Assembly: GCF_016545825.1 (NCBI RefSeq)
Contig: NC_052618.1
Location: forward strand, 16,133,561 to 16,197,560
Reading direction: 5' to 3'
Length of the DNA stretch: 64,000 bases
Source of the DNA: Eucalyptus grandis
Lineage: Eukaryota > Streptophyta > Magnoliopsida > Myrtales > Myrtaceae
The first letter of the stretch is position 1. Each line of letters opens with the position of its first letter. Positions 57,772 through 64,000 of the stretch are shown in pieces. The position numbers and the translations under genes are program-made. The notes under the pieces were generated by a model. The model made no database searches. It saw only the letters and a program-made list of their open reading frames with translations, and had not been told where the DNA came from.

Positions 57772-59260
57772 ATGGCCGAAAAAAATGTACCAAGCCGTAT
57801 TGCGGTCATGGAAAGTGAAATGAAGCAAGTCTTCAATGTGCTTCAACAACTTTCGAAGCAGATAGACTCCATCCAGGGCAAACTCACTCCCGCCCCAGCC
57901 TCAATCGAAGTATTGTTGCCACAATCATCTACTATGGGTGATCAAGGTGGAGATACCGACAATAACATGCCTGAATTGGAGGATGATCCGCACCCAACCA
58001 TGATCGAGAAAGCTAGGCGAGATAGTTTGTCTAAAACTGAGCATGACGCCTCGAAAAGCTCGAGGAGAAGCTGAAACAACTACAAGGCCTCCAAGATCCT
58101 ACTTTGACGGACCTCTCCATTTATTCCAATGTCAAAATGCCAGAAAAATTCAAAATGCCTGAGTTTGAGAAATACGATGGCACGACTTGTCCTAGGGCTC
58201 ATTTGCAAATGTACTTGGTTCGAATGACCCAATACGTTAATAATGCACCATTAATGATCCAGTTGTTCCAATCAAGTCTAATAGGCCCTGCCCTAAGGTG
58301 GTACATTACAAAGAACATGAATCTCCTCGAAGCATGGAGCGAAGTGAGTGAGGCATTCCTCAAGCAGTATAAGTTCATAATGGATATTACCCCTTCTCGT
58401 GAGGATCTTGAGCGAACCGAAAAGAAAAAGTATGAATCGTTCAAAGAATATACTATCCGATGGAGAATCTGGCCACCCAAATCAGTCCTGAACAAGCGAT
58501 TTCAGTGAGAAAGATGTTTATCAAAACCCTCCTTATGAGTACCGCAATCGAATGGTAACCACGATCGCCGGAATCATTTAATCAACTCATTCAGTAGAGG
58601 GGAGCAAATCGAGATAGGGTTGAGGATGGTTGGTTCACGCGAACCTGCATCCACGGGCGGGTTCAGCATGAAGAAAAAGATAAAAAAAACCCATGGTAGA
58701 TGTCAATGCGACCTACAATCATTCTCCAACAATTCAGACAAGTGCAAGACAGCAACAGACCACCAGCCGTCAATCGCCCCAGCACTACAACAATAGGAGA
58801 CAATTCACTCCACTTCTGGATCTCCTTCCCGGGTTTTTGGCGATCCTCAGGAACAAGAATCTCCTATCGGCGAGCCAAGATGACCTAATGCTGAAAGCTT
58901 CTCCAGCTATGACCCGTCCAAAAATGCGACTATCACATGGGAGAAGTGGGGCACTCGGCCCGATGAATGCTTCGCCCTCAAGACTCGAATCCATAACTTT
59001 GTTAGACACTAAAGCTTTCTCATTCTAGAGCAATTCGCTCCCTGATCACACTGACAAAGTAAATGCGGTATTCAGTTTTGAAGACAGTCAAAGCAGAAAT
59101 GTCAAAGCACATACCGCCGATATTCATCAAGGGCTGGTGAAGGCCATATATTATTCAGGCAATGAAGTGCCACCCTTAGCAACAAAGAAAGAAGGGCCAA
59201 ATGACATGACCACCATGTTTGGAGACCTTTTCATGGACACCATCAATGAAGGATCGTAAA
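57772..59260 (+). pseudogene. Retrotransposon gag, broken by frameshifts
   Basis: Same protein type as at 27467-28832. Frame 1 (57772-58074) has the coil ESEMKQVFNVLQQLSKQ and acidic NNMPELEDD. A one-base shift at about 58047 leads to frame 2 (58104-58508) with the Retrotrans_gag domain: MPEKFKMPEFEKYDGT, ALRWYITKN, FLKQYKF and REDLERTEKK. Another shift at about 58466 puts NLATQISPEQ in a third frame. Downstream pieces HYNNRRQFTPL and LDTKAFSF, then a short frame ending DLFMDTINEGS, match the C-terminal part. No zinc knuckle, protease or polymerase. Confidence 0.82.
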
Positions 59261-60344
59261 GGGAAATGGGTGCAGGCCCACTTGACTAGAACCTTTTGTT
59301 AATTTCCTTTTGTTAATTTCCTTTCATAATTCCCCTACGTGGGAACTTGTACATCTTTCTTAAGTCCGGCTTGTTTTTATTTTCAACATCGGTTCCGCTT
59401 GAGGAACTAACTTTTGAAAACACTTTTCCAAAATGTAAATCCACCTATTAAATAAAGTTGAAAATATTTTGAGAGCATGAGGCGATATCCCAAACCAGGC
59501 CGGTGATGCTATCCAACCATGAAAAAAAAAATATATCATCCAAGGAGAATACTGACGGCTGGGCTTCCTCATACTTTTTCTCCCCCGAAAATATATTTTG
59601 AAAACAAAAAACACTTCATCACCAAAATCTTTCAAAAAGATGATAAATTTAATCATGTTTGTCTTTCTGACTCACTCACTTCATGTCTTAGAAGATCATT
59701 CCCGTCCCTTTTGACTTAGTGCGACAGGGGGCATTTGAAGCAAGCACATTATGTGAACTCACCGAATTCAATGACACCCTCCCAAGAAAGCAGGGGCAAA
59801 CAGAAATGATCATCACGTTTCAAAATGGTAAGTCCTATTCCCTGAACATAATGTCGAGAATGACATCCTCTCTCTTCCATCTACAGGAAACGAAGGATGG
59901 GATGTAATAGGCACAGGCATATTATCAAACTTGAAGCATGCATAGCATGATAGCTCAAAAGCGAGGATGTCGAGTTCATTGACGGGACTTCCAGCTTCAA
60001 CGAGCCAAGAAGCACAAAGAAGGATTTGCTTCTCTTCCTTTAAAGTGATTCTTGTCAACAAAGGAGAAAATCTAGACAGTCAAAGCGATCTATAGCCCCA
60101 CACCCTGGACAATGATGTTGGAATCTAGAAACTTCACGCGCATTCTTCCGAGGAGTAATTGCCATCAAAAGCTTGAGACTCTTGATCTCGGATTCCATAG
60201 AAGCTTGAGGTACATGACTTTTGCCCAATGATGCTATAGTTAAAGACAGAAGAGAAATTCCACGAAGGAAGGCGTTGAAGATGAATCAACGACCAGCAAT
60301 CACGCATACATGGTCACAAGTGAGGAAGGCCAATCGAAAGAAAT
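59261..60344. other. Interior of second gag-only element before the gap
   Basis: Non-coding; shares short phrases with 27000-27300 of the first element (minus strand), for example aaaccaggccggtgatg.tatcca. No pol motif. Confidence 0.5.
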
Positions 60345-60444
60345 NNNNNNNNNNNNNNNNNNNNNNNNNNNNNNNNNNNNNNNNNNNNNNNNNNNNNNNN
60401 NNNNNNNNNNNNNNNNNNNNNNNNNNNNNNNNNNNNNNNNNNNN
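60345..60444. other. Assembly gap of exactly 100 N
   Basis: A round 100 N usually marks a gap of unknown size. The sequence changes from retroelement to duplicated block B across it. Confidence 0.99.
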
Positions 60445-62977
60445 AGGGCCGGCAAAAAGCGAAACGACAAAGGTTTGTGAACTTGCGAGCGTCCTAACCA
60501 AAAAATAGAGCAGAATGAGAGTTAGCCTTGCTACAACGAAACTGGCAATGGCAGAGTAGCTACAGGGGTGGCTAACATTTCCTGAAGGACGACGAAGAAG
60601 GAGAGCCAATCAAGAAGCCTCAAGAATTCCCGAGAAAGAGAGTTTCTTCGTCAGGTTTAGCGCATGCGTTCTATTGTGTTATCGTTGAGCCTGTGGCAGC
60701 TGTCGAGGCTGTCAATGGTGGCTCGATAGTGGCTGTTTTGGTGATTGGAGATGGCGGACGGTGGATTTCTAGTGTTGATTAGTGGTGGAGAATCAAAATG
60801 CTGTCTTCTACCGTGTTGATATAGCCACAGTGTCGCATGCTTCAAATTTTTTGGACTTACTAAACGGGAGTTCTTCAATTTTTAGTGTGCCTCACTTCTT
60901 GCATTGTATCAAATTAAGTGCTTCGTTGGTGGGTATCTACTATTCATACCTATCATTTTAGTAAATGTTAATTTTGTTGCAACATGCGGACTATATATGC
61001 TAGGTCTCTCTTTCTTTGGTTCTTGTATGAGTGGATGGCTGCTAGTATTGGTGCCTTTATCTTTGCATAAACAGAAGGCATACATGCTTACTTCAATTAG
61101 ATCCCACCTGAAGTATCCTTCTCCCTCCGCACTCCCACCCCTTATTTGCTTGAGTTTTCTTCCATTTATATCAGTTTCTCAATTGAGAGTATTGGAAACT
61201 AAGCAAGAACAGACCTGAGAGCACGAAGAAATGATAGCCCTTGGGGTGGTCACTCTTGTTGGTGATATTTCCCCAATCCACTTCATACCTACATTGTTAG
61301 TACACTCAGTAATTCCTCATGAAGCAATCAAAAAACTGCATATAAAAGAGACATACTTAAAATATAGAACAAAGCAAAAGGAAGAGAACTATAAACGGTA
61401 TATCTAGGAAATGTTGCAATATTCAGTAAGGTAAAACCAACATAGCTAAGAAGCTCACCTAGATTGCACGCCTAGAACATGTGACAAGCCATGAATGATC
61501 CGTAACCGAGCCTCCATAATATGAAGCTTTCAACATGAAAGCAATGTCTAGAAATGAAAGACTTTGCTCCATGGATTGGAAGCACATAGAAAATTGCTTT
61601 TTCAAACACGCCTTGGATGGCAGCAAAGCTGAATCAGCTTTGCTTAGCAGAACATGCTTCTACGATTTGATTCTGATCAAAGTGATCAAAACACATTTAT
61701 AACTTCCACAATGCAATTTTAGAAGGGTATAGAACTCGTGCGTGTACAGGAGTTAGATCTCCAATGCATGCACTTAAAAGTTTAGCGGACCAGTGAACCT
61801 CCCTGTTTGTCATAATTCTGATTTGACTATATCAGCAGTCGAACAAACATCAACATATTAGTAACCAGCATTATATGACACAACCTCTTGGTTGAAGTGA
61901 TTCATGGAGAACTAGAACATACCCTCCAGGTTCTTGGTTTGTTCCTGTTTGTAATGCCTAGCATGGCAATCATGAATATGGTGACTACATTCCCACCAAA
62001 CACCAAGATTGAGGACACCGCTAAGAAGAAACCAATCCAAGAAAAGTGAAACTGCCATCCTATTCCATTTGAACCAGAAGACAAGGTACTGAATTTTGAA
62101 GGATATATAAAGAACTTGGACAATCTATTTCCATCCTACAGTTGAAAAGCCACAAACAGAGATGTTCAATCAAAATCCACCTAAACAATAGATGCTCCAT
62201 TAACTAGATGACAAACGAATGAAACTACTTAAACATTAATCATCAAATTATTAACTTCCACAAAAGTGGACCAAAAATGGGGCATAGGGATGAGAGAGAA
62301 GTGTGTAGTGAAAGGTTGCTTAAGTGGGTCCTTTGGTCATTATTTTCATCTACAGTTGTAGTGAAACTTAGCACTTTTGGAGATATATAAAGACCAATTA
62401 GTGCGGAAGCCAACTCAATGATCACCAATTAGTGGATTTGAAAGGCAAAAGCATCACATGATTGGTCCTAAAGCTAGCTCCAAAAGTGATTGCATCACTT
62501 AACATTTCTAAATATACAGAGTTTACATATCGAGAAATGATGATGAAAATATGTAGCTAGAAGCCCAGATCAATACAACAAGACACAAGCTGGTTAAAAG
62601 CTAGAAAGTGAAAATCCTACGAGATTTCAGTTCCACTATGGATACGATACGTTCCTCGGTGGGTAGCAGAATACTTCAAGAGTTACAGATTCCGCATTGA
62701 ATTTAATAATATAATCCAGCCCTATACGTAAGATCAGGAACCACTATGGTTCGCATGTGAAGACACTGGAATGAGCTACAAAATGATCCTCATTCACCTG
62801 ATCTGATTTGATACTTTGGTTTCGCAGCAACCCGGATGTCGAATCCCGTAGCAACATCATCACCATTTAAAAGAAGAGAAGGAAAAAAAATGATAAATGC
62901 ATAGAATCTAACATCGATCGAAAGTGAATCGACAAATGTCAAATTCCAAGACCCCAATTTCACATCAGAAGCAGCTT
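60445..62977. repeat. Duplicated block B (partner at 8848-12106)
   Basis: Same orientation and order as block A, with many substitutions and small indels, and one rather than two copies of the ~684-bp unit. Its first base after the gap corresponds to about 8848 in block A, so the true left border is hidden. The minus-strand frame 61902-62123 ends at a donor-like GGTATGT and looks membrane-like, but no family was recognised. Confidence 0.8.
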
Positions 62978-63167
62978 AAGAAAACTTACAATACTTCATT
63001 CTCTCTTTTCATGGTTCTTGCATTCGTGGGTGGCTACTACTATTGGTGCTTTTTCCTTTGCATGAAAAAAAGAGAGGCACGCTCACTTATTTCGATTATC
63101 TCCCACCCAACGTATCCTTCTCCCCCTGCACTCCCACCCCGTTCTCTGCTTTCCTTCCTATTTATAT

Positions 63168-64000
63168 CAGTTTCTCAATTAAGAGTGTTTGAAACTGAGC
63201 AAGAATAGACCTGTGAGCACGAAGAAAATGATAGCCCTCGGGGTGGTCACTCTTGCTAGTGATATTTGTATAATTCACGTCATACCTACATTGTTAGTAC
63301 ACTAAGTACTTCCTCAAAAGCAATCCAAAAACTACATATGAAAGAGACATCCTTAAAATATACAATGAACCACAGGGGCACTTCAAGGCCAGTGTTGTTA
63401 TGCCTGTAAAGCATAAGGAAGAGAACTATAGAAGACATATCTAGGAAATGCAGCATTATTGAATGAGGTAAAACCAACATAGCTAAGAAGCTCACTCAGA
63501 CTGCAAACTGAGAAAATCTGAAAAGCCATAAAGGATACATAATCAAGCCTCCATAATATGTAGCGTTCAGCAGGAAAGCTATGTCTAGAAATGAAAGACT
63601 TTGCTCTGAGGATTGGAAGCACATAGAAAACAGTTTCTCAATTAAGAGTGTTTGAAACTGAGCAAGAATAGACCTGTGAGCACGAAGAAAATGATAGCCC
63701 TTAGGGTGGTCACTCTTGCTGGTGATATTTGTATAATTCACATCATACCTACATTGTTAGTACACTAAGTACTTCCTCAAAAGCAATCCAAAAACTACAT
63801 ATGAAAGAGACATCCTTAAAATATACAAGGAACCACAAGGGCACTTCAAGGCCAGCGTTGTTATGCCTGTAAAGTAGAAGGAAGAGAACTATAGAAGACA
63901 TATCTAGGAAATGCAACATTATTGAATGAGGTAAAACCAACATATCTAAGAAGCTCACTTAGACTGCAAACTGAGAAAATCTGAAAAGCCATAAAGGATA
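63168..64000. repeat. 463-bp tandem repeat (second copy cut by window end)
   Basis: cagtttctcaattaagagtg begins at 63168 and again at 63631, and the following sequence is nearly identical. The unit is a shortened version of the ~684-bp unit of blocks A and B, joined at acatagaaaa|cagtttctc. The minus-strand hydrophobic frames at 63286-63495 and 63749-63958 are the same sequence in each copy. Confidence 0.9.

Larger units (their letters stand above)
54719..60344 (+). mobile_element. Second gag-only Tat-like LTR element, 5' part (runs into sequence gap)
   Basis: LTR 54719-56789, primer site 56793-56811, leader, then broken gag (57772-59260) and about 1.1 kb of non-coding interior before the N gap. 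Leader phrases (cacacaacccgaccgccggacct) and gag match the 21.4-kb element. No pol and no 3' LTR are visible before the gap. The left flank is L1 sequence, so it inserted into the L1 fragment or next to it. Confidence 0.8.

Noticed and set aside
1..64000. tRNA, rRNA, CRISPR or bacterial-type operons
   Set aside because: None seen. The W-box and minisatellite repeats are tandem units without CRISPR spacing, and no cloverleaf was recognised by eye.

Overview
This window is dicot plant nuclear DNA, probably from a tree. The evidence is intron-containing genes with plant GT-AG junctions, a plant GDSL lipase, plant laccase architecture with MYB-type AC elements, plant Ty3/gypsy, Ty1/copia and L1 retroelements, and AT-rich spacers with CT/GA microsatellites. 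Myrtaceae (Eucalyptus-like) is a guess and was not tested. I see only one plausibly functional gene, the first exon of a GDSL esterase/lipase running off the left edge on the minus strand. Everything else recognisable is a gene relic, a transposable element, a duplication or unassigned spacer.

Layout: 1-0.45 kb GDSL exon 1; 0.6-5.1 kb spacer with inverted-repeat elements that have GC-rich cores; 5.8-7.9 kb two relics abutting tail to tail (a splicing-factor TFIP11/STIPL1-like relic on plus and an acyl-activating enzyme 3-like relic with an intron on minus); 8.85-12.1 kb block A of a long-range duplication; 13.1-18.8 kb two fragments of a mitochondrial pyruvate dehydrogenase E1-beta gene embedded in a decayed tandem duplication; 18.9-21.35 kb unassigned spacer; 21.36-32.55 kb a complete gag-only LTR retrotransposon (minus strand) with the 5-bp target duplication ACTGT and two internal minisatellites; 32.77-35.9 kb a probable solo LTR; 36.4-39.3 kb a clear solo LTR (target duplication CCCAT); 40.5-40.96 kb a 5'-truncated LINE tail with poly(A) and a 15-bp target duplication.

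42.1-53.5 kb is a laccase pseudogene. Its second intron holds an inverted-repeat element, and that element is split by a 7.3-kb Ty1/copia element (target duplication CTAGC). The laccase has a 1-base frameshift, an in-frame TAG and a Trp-to-Arg change in its first copper motif, and its 3' end is replaced by a minus-strand L1 fragment. From 54.7 kb a second gag-only LTR element of the same general group begins; it runs into a 100-N gap at 60,345-60,444. After the gap comes block B, the second copy of the 8.85-12.1 kb block, and a 463-bp tandem repeat that runs off the right edge.

The genes do not form a pathway. The window reads as a gene-relic and transposon accumulation zone beside one probably live gene. 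Several lesions are single-base changes in homopolymers, and the two copia LTRs differ mostly the same way, so some frameshifts may be sequence errors rather than biology.
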